Made by a program: the position numbers and the translations under genes | Shown here: positions 52,034-61,976 of the stretch, piece after piece | Position numbering within the stretch: position 1 is the first letter of the stretch | Layout of the letters: every line of letters begins with the position of its first letter | Notes under the pieces: generated by a model | What the model saw: only the letters and a program-made list of their open reading frames with translations | Told to the model about the DNA's origin: nothing | The model's database searches: none | Source: Ruegeria sp. ANG-R | Lineage (GTDB): Bacteria; Pseudomonadota; Alphaproteobacteria; Rhodobacterales; Rhodobacteraceae | DNA: 64,000 nucleotides | NCBI RefSeq assembly: GCF_000813985.1 | Contig: NZ_JWLJ01000001.1 | Coordinates: forward strand, 670,453-734,452 | Reading direction: 5' to 3'

Positions 52034-52717
52034 TTAGTTCATCACGCCGCTTACAAGCCCGTGAAGGTCTTGTGCGATGTCGTCGATCTGTCCCATGGCA
52101 TCGATTCCTTTCAGCACGCCCTGGGCCTGATAATAGTCAATCAGCGGTGCAGTCTGCGCGTGATACGCGGTCAGGCGCGAGGCCACGGTTTCCGCGTTAT
52201 CGTCGGCGCGGCGTTTAAATTCGGTGTGCCCGCAATTGTCGCATTTGCCGTCTTCCGCAGGTTGCTTGAACGTGTCGTGAAACCCCTCACCGCAACCGGC
52301 ACAGGTGTAACGGCCCGAAATCCGCGTCACCATCTCGGCATCTTCCACCTCGAGGCTGATCGCTGCGTCGATCTTCTGGTTGGTCGCGGCCAACAGGCCA
52401 TCAAGCGCCTCCGCCTGCACGGTGGTGCGCGGGAACCCGTCCAGAATGACGCCCCTCGCACAGTCGGTTTCGGCCATGCGGTCGCGCAGGATGGCGATGA
52501 CAATCCCGTCGCTGACAAGATCGCCTGCTTCCATGACGGCTTTCGCCGCTTTGCCGGCCTCGGTCCCTGCGGCAACCGCTTCGCGCAGCAGATCGCCGGT
52601 GCTGAGCTGGACCAGCCCGAATTTATCCTCAAGCATACGCGCCTGCGTGCCCTTCCCGGCGCCCGGAGGGCCGAGAAGGATCAGAACAGTGGGTGCGGTG
52701 ATCGTGGCAGCGTCCAT
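52034..52717 (-). CDS. adk: adenylate kinase, zinc-lid type
   Basis: A 227-residue kinase: P-loop LGPPGAGKGTQARML, GDLLREAVAAGT, ILDGFPRTTVQAEAL and ADDNAETVASRL. The lid has the four-Cys zinc motif YTCAGCGEGFHDTF...KCDNCGHTEF, typical of Gram-positive enzymes and some alphaproteobacteria. It starts 7 bp after the acs stop, so it is probably co-transcribed with acs, whose AMP product it converts to ADP. GAGG precedes ATG 52717; the GTG at 52738 is unlikely. Confidence 0.93.
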   Translation of the reverse strand: MDAATITAPTVLILLGPPGAGKGTQARMLEDKFGLVQLSTGDLLREAVAAGTEAGKAAKAVMEAGDLVSDGIVIAILRDRMAETDCARGVILDGFPRTTVQAEALDGLLAATNQKIDAAISLEVEDAEMVTRISGRYTCAGCGEGFHDTFKQPAEDGKCDNCGHTEFKRRADDNAETVASRLTAYHAQTAPLIDYYQAQGVLKGIDAMGQIDDIAQDLHGLVSGVMN

Positions 52718-52724
52718 CACATCC

Positions 52725-54689
<1,965 letters not shown>

Positions 54690-55097
54690 TTTTGAGGCTC
54701 CTCCCTCTGGACTGGATTGCATGGGAACGATATTGCCCGCCGGTCAGCCAATGTCGATCCGGTTCCTCCCCAACTTGGATAATACGGGGTTCAGAAAAGA
54801 AATAAATAAATTGCCATAATCCTTGGATTTGTTTGTAAATAAATTTCTGATCGGTTGCGGTTTTTGTAAAAAAATTTCATATGAGTGGGAAATATTACAT
54901 GTAATCAAATTGGTAGATGTAACTGCTCTGGGGCCTTTCAAGACGTGTCCCGTTCCGCATTCTCGTGCCACATATCCCGAACCGCCATTGGTTGAGGTCG
55001 GATCGCTCTCCTTCGCGGGGGTTGGCAGGTTCCGGACTTGGCGCTAGCTTCACATTCAAGCGCTTCGATAGGGGGCGCATCAATGGGAGAGATCACT
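54690..55097. promoter_or_regulatory. divergent acs/dctP control region
   Basis: A 408-bp gap without a gene. Bases about 54775-54915 are strikingly A/T-rich against a G/C-rich background and hold the perfect 12-bp palindrome ATTACATGTAAT (54894-54905) and several TTTGTAAATAAA-like pieces. From 54920 to 55097 the base composition returns to normal and leads to GGAGAG before dctP. Promoters for both genes must lie here, but no clear -35/-10 pair stands out. Confidence 0.5.
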
Positions 55098-56114
55098 ATG
55101 AACAAGATGTTGAGCGGTGCGGCCTTTGCCGCCCTGAGCGTGGCGTTTGTGACCGAGGCGGCCGCGACGGAATGGAATGCCTCTGTCTGGGGCAAGCGCC
55201 GGGCCTTTACCGAGCATGTCGAGAAACTGGCCGAACTGGTCAGCGAGAAAACCGATGGCGAGTTCACCATCAATGTCAGCTACGGCGGCTTGTCGAAGCC
55301 CAAGGAAAATCTGGACGGGATCGAGATCGGCGCGTTCGAGATGGCGCAGTTCTGCGCGGGCTACCACCGTGACAAGAACCGGGCGATCACCGTGCTGGAA
55401 CTGCCCTTCCTGGGCGTGAACACATTGGATGAAGAAGTGGCGGTCAGCCACGCGGTATATGATCACCCGGCGGTCAAGGATGAGATGGCGCAATGGAATG
55501 CACGCATCATCATGACTTCGCCGATGCCCCAGTATAACCTTGTGGGCACAGGTGACCCTCGTGACGAGCTTGCGGAATTCGACGGGATGCGCGTTCGCGC
55601 CACTGGCGGTCTGGGGCAGGCTTTCGAGGCGGTTGGAGGCGTACCGACATCCGTGCCCGCGACCGAAGCTTATAACGCGATGGAATCCGGCGTGGTCGAC
55701 ACCGTGGCCTTCGCACAGCACGCGCACCTGTCATTTGGAACCATCAACGAAGCCGACTGGTGGACGGCCAACCTGAATCCGGGAACCGTGAACTGCCCTG
55801 TGGTGGTGAATATCGACGCTTACGAGGCTCTGCCAGCGGAACACCGCGAAGCACTTGACAGCTCGATTGATGAGGCCATTGCACATTATCTGGCCAATTA
55901 CGGTGGTCTGCTTGAAAAGTGGGATGGCGTTCTGGAAGAGAAGGGCGTCGAAAAGGTCGAGATCGACGACGCCGTGCTTGAAGAGTTCCGCGCCAAGGCT
56001 GCCGATCCGATCCGCGCACAATGGATCGAGGATATGACGGCTCAGGGCCTGCCGGCACAGGATCTCTATGATCTGGTGCAATCGACGCTTCAGCAGCAGC
56101 GCGGCGGTAACTGA
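55098..56114 (+). CDS. dctP: TRAP transporter substrate-binding protein
   Basis: A 338-residue periplasmic protein of the DctP family. A short signal peptide (MNKMLSGAAFAALSVAFVTEAAA) precedes TEWNASVWGKRRAFTEHVEK; the ligand Arg lies in FDGMRVRATGGLG, and NLVGTGDPRDELAEF and AYNAMESGVVDTVAF are in the hinge region. The substrate, usually a carboxylate, is unknown. The frame starts at 55038; ATG 55098 with GGAGAG six bases upstream gives the signal peptide. Confidence 0.88.
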   Translation: MNKMLSGAAFAALSVAFVTEAAATEWNASVWGKRRAFTEHVEKLAELVSEKTDGEFTINVSYGGLSKPKENLDGIEIGAFEMAQFCAGYHRDKNRAITVLELPFLGVNTLDEEVAVSHAVYDHPAVKDEMAQWNARIIMTSPMPQYNLVGTGDPRDELAEFDGMRVRATGGLGQAFEAVGGVPTSVPATEAYNAMESGVVDTVAFAQHAHLSFGTINEADWWTANLNPGTVNCPVVVNIDAYEALPAEHREALDSSIDEAIAHYLANYGGLLEKWDGVLEEKGVEKVEIDDAVLEEFRAKAADPIRAQWIEDMTAQGLPAQDLYDLVQSTLQQQRGGN

Positions 56115-56121
56115 TCGCCAC

Positions 56122-56150
56122 AGCCGGGTGCCGCGAGGCGCCCGGCTTTT
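56122..56150 (+). terminator. attenuating terminator between dctP and dctQ
   Basis: AGCCGGGTGCC / GGCGCCCGGCT (one G-T pair) with loop GCGA, followed by TTTT. Such intra-operon hairpins are common behind binding-protein genes and keep their expression above that of the permeases. Confidence 0.75.
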
Positions 56151-56173
56151 CCTGAAAACAAAGGAATGCTGAG

Positions 56174-56803
56174 ATGGCAGGACATGCCACGGTGCTAGAG
56201 GATAGCAGTCTTCTAAGCCGACTGGATCATCGTTTGCTGCGGTTAGAGCGTTTTATGGCGCTGATCAGCGGTCTGGCGGTGTTCGGGCTGATGGTGCTGG
56301 CGGTTGTGTCTGTCAGCGGTCGCAATGCCTTGAACGCGCCTTTGCCCGGTTATGTGGATTGGATCGAGCAGGCGATGCCCCTGATCGCGTTTTTGGGCAT
56401 TTCATATGTCCAGCGCGATGGTGGGCATATACGAATGGACATCGTCATCTCACGTCTGAAAGGGCGGGCGTTGTGGCTGTTTGAGTTGATCTCGGTCCTG
56501 TTGATCCTGCTGCTGATGGTGGCACTTGTCTGGGGCAGTTGGTCCCACTTCGATCGATCTTTCGACTTTGGCGCGCCGCTTTGGAGCCGTGATAGCTCGA
56601 TCGATATCGGCATCCCGATCTGGCCCGCGAAACTGTTGGCGCCCGTTGCTTTTTCGGTGCTTTGCGCGCGGCTTGTCCTGCAGGTCTGGGGGTACGGGCG
56701 CGCTGTCGTTTTGGGGCTTGATCACCCGGTAGCGGTTCCGCTGATCCAGGATGCCGCGGCCCAGGCGGCGGCCGAGGCCGACCAGTTCGAAAGGCGTACC
56801 TGA
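56174..56803 (+). CDS. dctQ: TRAP transporter small permease
   Basis: A 209-residue protein with four membrane segments: FMALISGLAVFGLMVLAVVS, WIEQAMPLIAFLGISYVQRD, LFELISVLLILLLMVALVWG and LLAPVAFSVLCARLVLQVWG. GGHIRMDI after the second segment is a DctQ hallmark. It forms the membrane complex with DctM. AAGGA lies nine bases upstream. Confidence 0.88.
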   Translation: MAGHATVLEDSSLLSRLDHRLLRLERFMALISGLAVFGLMVLAVVSVSGRNALNAPLPGYVDWIEQAMPLIAFLGISYVQRDGGHIRMDIVISRLKGRALWLFELISVLLILLLMVALVWGSWSHFDRSFDFGAPLWSRDSSIDIGIPIWPAKLLAPVAFSVLCARLVLQVWGYGRAVVLGLDHPVAVPLIQDAAAQAAAEADQFERRT

Positions 56804-56806
56804 TCC

Positions 56807-58210
56807 ATGGATACGATAGAAATCGGCCTTTGGGTCACAGCCGGGCTGCTGCTGCTTGTGGTCACGGGAATGCGCGTGGCTTTCGCAGCCGGGCTGGCTG
56901 GGTTGGTCGGGCTGATCTGGATATTCTGGGCCAAGTTTGGCTACGATCCCGACCGGTTCGGCAAGGCGCTGACGATCGCGGTGAAAACGGCCGGGCAGGT
57001 GCCGCATTCCAAGGTGGCGTCCCATACGCTCAGCCTGATCCCGACGTTCATTTTGATCGGCTATCTGGCCTATTACGCCGGTCTGACCCGCGCCTTGTTC
57101 GAAGCCGCAAAACGCTGGATTGCCTGGGTTCCCGGTGGGCTGGCCGTCTCGACGATCTTTGCGACTGCGGGATTTGCTGCGGTCTCAGGTGCGTCGGTCG
57201 CGACATCGGCTGTCTTTGCCCGCATTGCAATCCCCGAGATGCTTGCGGTCGGATACAACAAACGTTTCGCGGCTGGTGTGGTTGCTGCTGGCGGAACGTT
57301 GGCCTCGCTCATCCCGCCTTCGGCGATCCTTGTGATCTATGCCATCATTGTGGAACAGGACGTGGGCAAACTGCTGCTCGCGGGATTTATACCCGGCGCG
57401 TTCTCGGCAGTGATCTATGGTCTGCTGATCGTCGGGATCGCGGTCGTGTTCAAATCCGTCGGGCCTCCGGTGACAGGTTTTAGCTGGAAACAACGTTTTG
57501 CAGCGCTGCCCGGCGCGTTGCCAATCGTGGCCGTGATCCTCATCATCATATGCTTCGTCTACAACCCGTTCGGCGACAAAGCCTGGGGTACCCCGACCGA
57601 AGGTGGTGCGATAGGCGCCTTCATTGTGTTCTGTTTTGCCCTGGTCCACGGTATGCGCTGGCCCGAGTTCAAATCGGCCTTGCTTGAAACGGCCAAGCTT
57701 ACAGCCATGATATTCGCGATCATCTGGGGCGTTCTGATCTATGTGCGGTTTTTAGGGTTTGCCGATCTTCCGGGGGCTTTCTCGGACTGGATCACCTCGC
57801 TCGAGATGTCGCCCATGTTGATCCTGATCTGCATCCTGTTGGCCTATGCGGTGCTGGGTATGTTCATGGACGCCATCGGTATGCTGCTTCTGACACTTCC
57901 CGTCGTCTATCCCGCCGTGATGGCCCTGAACGGTGGCGAGGCCGTCAGCGCAGCAGACAGCGCATTTGGCATGTCCGGGCCAATGTGTGCGATCTGGTTT
58001 GGCATTCTGGTTGTGAAGATGGCCGAGTTTTGTCTGATCACGCCGCCTATCGGCCTGAATTGTTTCGTTGTCGCCGGGGTGCGGCCCGATCTGAGTGTTC
58101 AGGATGTCTTCAAGGGTGTCACACCGTTCTTTATCGCGGATGCTCTGACCATAGCATTGCTCGTCGCCTTTCCGGGGATAGTTCTCTATCTGCCATCGCT
58201 TGCGGGATAG
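56807..58210 (+). CDS. dctM: TRAP transporter large permease
   Basis: A 467-residue protein with about 12 membrane segments and the DctM signatures AGGTLASLIPPSAILVIYAI and GMFMDAIGMLLLTLPVVYP. It starts 3 bp after dctQ. It carries the Na+-coupled transport path of the TRAP system. A gene-end repeat follows the stop. Confidence 0.92.
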   Translation: MDTIEIGLWVTAGLLLLVVTGMRVAFAAGLAGLVGLIWIFWAKFGYDPDRFGKALTIAVKTAGQVPHSKVASHTLSLIPTFILIGYLAYYAGLTRALFEAAKRWIAWVPGGLAVSTIFATAGFAAVSGASVATSAVFARIAIPEMLAVGYNKRFAAGVVAAGGTLASLIPPSAILVIYAIIVEQDVGKLLLAGFIPGAFSAVIYGLLIVGIAVVFKSVGPPVTGFSWKQRFAALPGALPIVAVILIIICFVYNPFGDKAWGTPTEGGAIGAFIVFCFALVHGMRWPEFKSALLETAKLTAMIFAIIWGVLIYVRFLGFADLPGAFSDWITSLEMSPMLILICILLAYAVLGMFMDAIGMLLLTLPVVYPAVMALNGGEAVSAADSAFGMSGPMCAIWFGILVVKMAEFCLITPPIGLNCFVVAGVRPDLSVQDVFKGVTPFFIADALTIALLVAFPGIVLYLPSLAG

Positions 58211-58219
58211 AGGGTTTTT

Positions 58220-58264
58220 GCGAGGCTCTGCCTCGCGCTCCGGAGTATTTTCGGCCAGATGAAG
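58220..58264 (+). repeat. gene-end repeat element, copy 4
   Basis: GCGAGGCTCTGCCTCGC hairpin, CTCCGGAG and the tail TATTTTCGGCCAGATGAAG, directly after dctM and in its orientation. It probably ends the TRAP transcript. Confidence 0.7.
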
Positions 58265-58374
58265 TAACGGATTCTTAACCAAAGCGCGCGAAATTGATCA
58301 CGCGGTACAGGCAGGAGTGCCGATGACCGCGCCAGGTGAAGTTCTCCGGTACCGTGCCGAAGAGCGGATTCCTG

Positions 58375-58434
58375 CTTCATCTGGCCAAAAAATACTCCGG
58401 GGGAGTCGCCTAAGGCGACGGGGGCAGCGCCCCC
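58375..58434 (-). repeat. gene-end repeat element, copy 5
   Basis: Reverse-strand copy: GGGGGCGCTGCCCCC-type hairpin, a GTCGCC/GGCGAC hairpin, CCCCCGGAG and the tail TATTTTTTGGCCAGATGAAG. It lies 46 bp after the end of the ornithine cyclodeaminase gene and in its orientation, head-to-head with copy 4. Confidence 0.7.
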
Positions 58435-58479
58435 TCTAGCCTAGATGTTTGTCAGCAAAGGTTGGGTCACCGCGCGGAG

Positions 58480-59520
58480 TTATTCGGCCCGCATCAACAT
58501 GCCAAACAGGTCCCGGGGATCATCCGGGTCTGCGAGCATATCCAGAGGTTCAAAGAAATCAGTGTCTTCTATTGCGCGTTTGATGTAACGCAATGCCGAG
58601 AAATCCTCAATTGCAAAGCCGACACTATCGAACAGGGTGATCTGTCGATCGTCGGTACGTCCCGTGGCCTGTCCGGTCATAACCTCCCACATTTCGGTGA
58701 CGGGATGATCCGCGTCCAATGCCTGGATTTCGCCTTCAATTCGGGTTTGCTCGGGGTACTCGACGAATATCTCCGAACGCAGAAGAATATCACGGTGCAA
58801 TTCGGTCTTGCCGGGGCAGTCGCCGCCGATGGCGTTGATATGCACGCCGGGTCCGACCATGTTGTCGGTCAGAATCGTCGCGTACTTTTTGTCGGCAGTA
58901 CAGGTTGTGATGATCTGCGCACCCTCAATCGCGTCTTCAGGGGTTTTGCAGGGAACAACTTTCAGTCCCTTACCTTGCAGATTGGCTGCGCATTTTGCGG
59001 TCGCATTTGCGTCGGTGTCATACAGGCGTACGGTGTCGATGCCGCACATGGCTTTGAACGCCAGACATTGGAATTCGGACTGGGCCCCATTCCCGATCAT
59101 TGCCATTGTTGTCGCTGATTTTGGGGCGAGGTAGCTGCCCACCAATGCCGACGTCGCAGCGGTGCGCAAGGCGGTCAGTATTGTCATCTCAGTCAAAAGC
59201 GTGGGATAGCCGGTATAGACGTCGGCCAGAAGCCCGAAAGCGGTGACGGTTTGCAGACCTTCGGACGTGTTCTTGGGATGTCCGTTGACATATTTGAACC
59301 CATACGCCTCGCCATCCGAAGTCGGCATGAGTTCAATGACACCATGTGGTGAATGGGCCGGAATACGGGGTGTCTTATCGAAGCTTTCCCAGCGTTTGAA
59401 ATCGGTCTCGATCTGGGCTGCAATCTGCGTAATCATCTGTTCGACCCCGATGTGGTGGATCAGACGCATCATGTTGTCGACGGATACAAAAGGCACGAGG
59501 GCCTTGTCAGAGGGTTGCAT
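58480..59520 (-). CDS. ornithine cyclodeaminase
   Basis: Converts ornithine to proline with release of ammonia, using bound NAD+. The 346-residue protein has the OCD/mu-crystallin pattern: VYTGYPTLLTEMTILTALRT and AATSALVGSYLAPKSATTMA, the NAD motif MIGNGAQSEFQ, and GDCPGKTELHRDILLRSEIF with the catalytic acidic residues. It is the third gene of an arginine-breakdown cluster with CtlX and arginase, 9 bp after CtlX. Confidence 0.92.
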   Translation of the reverse strand: MQPSDKALVPFVSVDNMMRLIHHIGVEQMITQIAAQIETDFKRWESFDKTPRIPAHSPHGVIELMPTSDGEAYGFKYVNGHPKNTSEGLQTVTAFGLLADVYTGYPTLLTEMTILTALRTAATSALVGSYLAPKSATTMAMIGNGAQSEFQCLAFKAMCGIDTVRLYDTDANATAKCAANLQGKGLKVVPCKTPEDAIEGAQIITTCTADKKYATILTDNMVGPGVHINAIGGDCPGKTELHRDILLRSEIFVEYPEQTRIEGEIQALDADHPVTEMWEVMTGQATGRTDDRQITLFDSVGFAIEDFSALRYIKRAIEDTDFFEPLDMLADPDDPRDLFGMLMRAE

Positions 59521-59529
59521 CAGTATCTC

Positions 59530-60450
59530 CTATCGGCGGGATAGATGGATGCCAGCGATCATGCAGCGCACCGATCCACCGGCTGTTTCAATTGTTGGAA
59601 CCGAAAGCGGCAGCGGCGTGGCGCTGGCTTCGATGACCGAGACTTGTGCGGGCGAAAGCGCTTTCAGCGCGCGGCTGGACAACGCCAGCACAAGGCCATC
59701 CGTGCCACTGAGTTCGATGGCGTTTCCGGCAAAATCTGCGATCTGCTCGTGAGAAAGGTCAATGACAATACGGCCGGATTCTTCCAGCCGTCCCCGGACC
59801 GTTGCGCGGCGCTCGAGGTCGGAAATCATATCAAGGCAGATCAACGCATAATGCGTACCGATCCCCATCAGGACATTGGTGTGATAGACGTCGCGCCCTT
59901 CCGCATCCTTCGCATCGAAGGCGATTGGTTCATAGTTGAAATGGGTGCAGAACCGTTCGAGCAAAACCGGGTCGGCGCGGTTGGATCGTACCGTGTAGGC
60001 GATGCGGCCGACGTGATCCAGAACCATTGCCCCGGTCCCTTCAAGTGCGAGGTCGTCTTGTTCAAGGCCGGAATAATCGATGACGTCCTGGACCCGATAT
60101 TCCTGTTTCAGCATTTCAATCACATCCGAGCGTCGTTCGCGCCGGCGTGAGGGAACGAACATCGGATAGATGGCGACATGGCCGCCGGGATGTGTCGAGA
60201 ACCAGTTGTTCGGAAAAACACTGTCGGGAGTGTCACGCTCGCCCTCGTCATCAAACACATGCACGGTGACACCCGCAGCACGCAGCTGCTCTACCGCCTT
60301 ATCATGTTCGTCCCGGGCAGCGGCAGATGTTGCAACATCTGAGCTGTTCGCCAGCGTCTGGAACGCGTTGTCGTCACGGGTCTCGGGGTTCGACGCGAAA
60401 GCGTGGGGGCGGACCATTACAACGGCCGAAGGTGATTGAAGGGAAATCAT
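59530..60450 (-). CDS. ctlX: citrulline utilization hydrolase CtlX
   Basis: A 306-residue member of the guanidino-group modifying (amidinotransferase-fold) superfamily. VVMVRPHAFASNPETRDDNA at the start, DSVFPNNWFSTHPGGHVAIY and MFVPSRRRERRSDV in the middle, and the nucleophile Cys in GSVRCMIAGIH at the end are CtlX-like. Its place between arginase and ornithine cyclodeaminase supports a function in guanidino/ureido amino acid breakdown; the exact substrate (citrulline or a related compound) is not fixed. It overlaps arginase by 1 bp. Confidence 0.88.
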   Translation of the reverse strand: MISLQSPSAVVMVRPHAFASNPETRDDNAFQTLANSSDVATSAAARDEHDKAVEQLRAAGVTVHVFDDEGERDTPDSVFPNNWFSTHPGGHVAIYPMFVPSRRRERRSDVIEMLKQEYRVQDVIDYSGLEQDDLALEGTGAMVLDHVGRIAYTVRSNRADPVLLERFCTHFNYEPIAFDAKDAEGRDVYHTNVLMGIGTHYALICLDMISDLERRATVRGRLEESGRIVIDLSHEQIADFAGNAIELSGTDGLVLALSSRALKALSPAQVSVIEASATPLPLSVPTIETAGGSVRCMIAGIHLSRR

Positions 60451-61370
60451 CAGAAGCTCCGGGTCGGACGATCAAAGATCCGGCGCCCCATCAGCGATGC
60501 AGCCAGGTCGACCATCAGTTTGGCGGTGCGGCCCCTCTCGTCCAGAAACGGGTTCAGTTCGACCAGATCCAGTGAGCAGACAAGCCCGCTTTCATGCAGT
60601 AGTTCCATGACCAGATGCGCCTCGCGTTCGGTCGCGCCTCCTGGGACGGTGGTGCCGACGGCAGGCGCAATCGAGGGATCAAGGAAATCCACATCCAGTG
60701 AGACATGCAGGATTCCGTTTGCTGCGCGCACTTTGTCGAGGAACGCCAGAAGCGGAGCTTTTATGCCGTGTTCGTCGATGCTGCGCATATCGGCCAGCAT
60801 TGCATGATCTTTTTCCAGCGCCGCACGTTCGGCAGGATCAACGGACCGTAGCCCGATCATTCCAACGCGATCGGTGGGGATCGGGGCAACCAGCGGCGGG
60901 AAGGCCTCAAAGCCGGACTGACCCGTGAAATAGGCTACGGGTGTTCCATGCAGGTTGCCGCTGCCAGTGCTGTTGGGGGTGTGAAAATCGCTGTGGGCGT
61001 CCAGCCAGAGAACGAACAGAGGGCGCCCGATGCTGTCTGCATGTGCTGCCATTCCGGTCACCGTTCCCATCGACAGCGCGTGGTCGCCTCCCATGAAGAT
61101 CGGCAGGCCCTGCCGGGCAGCCTCTTGCGCCGTTCTGCTCAGCGCCTGTGTCCAGCCCACGCATTCCGGCAGGGCGAACAGATGCGAATCCTCGGGAATA
61201 TCCACCTGATCCGGTTGCGTATCGCCGATATCGGTCATGGTACAAGCAAGGTCTGACAGCGCTTGCGCCAGACCCGCGACTCTGTAGGCGTCGGGGCCCA
61301 TACGGCAGCCCTGACGCCGTTTGCCGGTATCCATCGGGGCTCCGACAAGAATGATGTTCTTTTTGCTCAT
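60450..61370 (-). CDS. rocF: arginase
   Basis: Mn-dependent hydrolysis of arginine to ornithine and urea. The 306-residue protein has all metal motifs: FMGGDHALSMGTV (His), WLDAHSDFHTPNST (Asp-x-His-x-Asp), and SLDVDFLDPSIAPAVGT (Asp-x-Asp). The N-terminal GAPMDTGKRRQGCRMGPDAY is typical. It heads the three-gene operon, facing a divergent AsnC regulator across an 86-bp gap. Confidence 0.95.
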   Translation of the reverse strand: MSKKNIILVGAPMDTGKRRQGCRMGPDAYRVAGLAQALSDLACTMTDIGDTQPDQVDIPEDSHLFALPECVGWTQALSRTAQEAARQGLPIFMGGDHALSMGTVTGMAAHADSIGRPLFVLWLDAHSDFHTPNSTGSGNLHGTPVAYFTGQSGFEAFPPLVAPIPTDRVGMIGLRSVDPAERAALEKDHAMLADMRSIDEHGIKAPLLAFLDKVRAANGILHVSLDVDFLDPSIAPAVGTTVPGGATEREAHLVMELLHESGLVCSLDLVELNPFLDERGRTAKLMVDLAASLMGRRIFDRPTRSF

Positions 61371-61456
61371 AAGTCTGTCTACCGATACGATATGAGTTGA
61401 GAGAAGAGGGCAATTTGGTCAAACTGGATCAGCTACTTCCGATTTGGTGATCTCGT

Positions 61457-61885
61457 ATGGACGAACTGGATAATCGCTTGCTGAACGCTTTGCACAGAGA
61501 TGCCCGCGCATCCTTGTCGGAGCTGGCAGAACTGCTTGGTGTGACCCGAACGACCGTGCGCAGCCGACTGCAGCGGCTCAAGCAATCCGGCGAAATTGTG
61601 GGTTTCACGGTCGTGACCCGGCAAGGTGTATCGGAAAGCGCTGTCCGTGGATTGATGATGCTGGAGATCGAAGGCCGGGGCGCCGAGCGGATCAGGTCAC
61701 GTATCGCGGCGATGCGGCAGGTTCGGGCCGTACACTCGACCAATGGCAGTTGGGATCTTATCGCTGAGATCGGGACCGATACGCTTGACGAGCTCGACGA
61801 GGTTCTGTTCCAGATCAGGCGGATGGAGGGCATCACGCGGTCCGAAACCAACCTTTTGCTTTCAACGCGCAAGGGTCGGTCGTGA
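61457..61885 (+). CDS. Lrp/AsnC-family regulator of arginine catabolism
   Basis: A 142-residue regulator: LDNRLLNALHRDARASLSEL and LLGVTRTTVRSRLQRLKQSG form the helix-turn-helix; the RAM domain follows (GSWDLIAEIGTDTLDELDEV). It is divergent from arginase, which suggests arginine- or ornithine-dependent activation of the rocF-ctlX-ocd operon. Confidence 0.92.
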   Translation: MDELDNRLLNALHRDARASLSELAELLGVTRTTVRSRLQRLKQSGEIVGFTVVTRQGVSESAVRGLMMLEIEGRGAERIRSRIAAMRQVRAVHSTNGSWDLIAEIGTDTLDELDEVLFQIRRMEGITRSETNLLLSTRKGRS

Positions 61886-61976
61886 CAGGTTGCCCAACGC
61901 ACTTTGACGGATGTGAAATTCGTGCAAAGCTCTGAATTGACACTGATCTGAGGATCACGGGGCAGGGGCAAACGGT

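Noticed and set aside
58186-58380. 64-codon reverse frame between dctM and the cyclodeaminase
   Set aside because: It is built largely from the two gene-end repeat copies and overlaps dctM; no ribosome-binding site.
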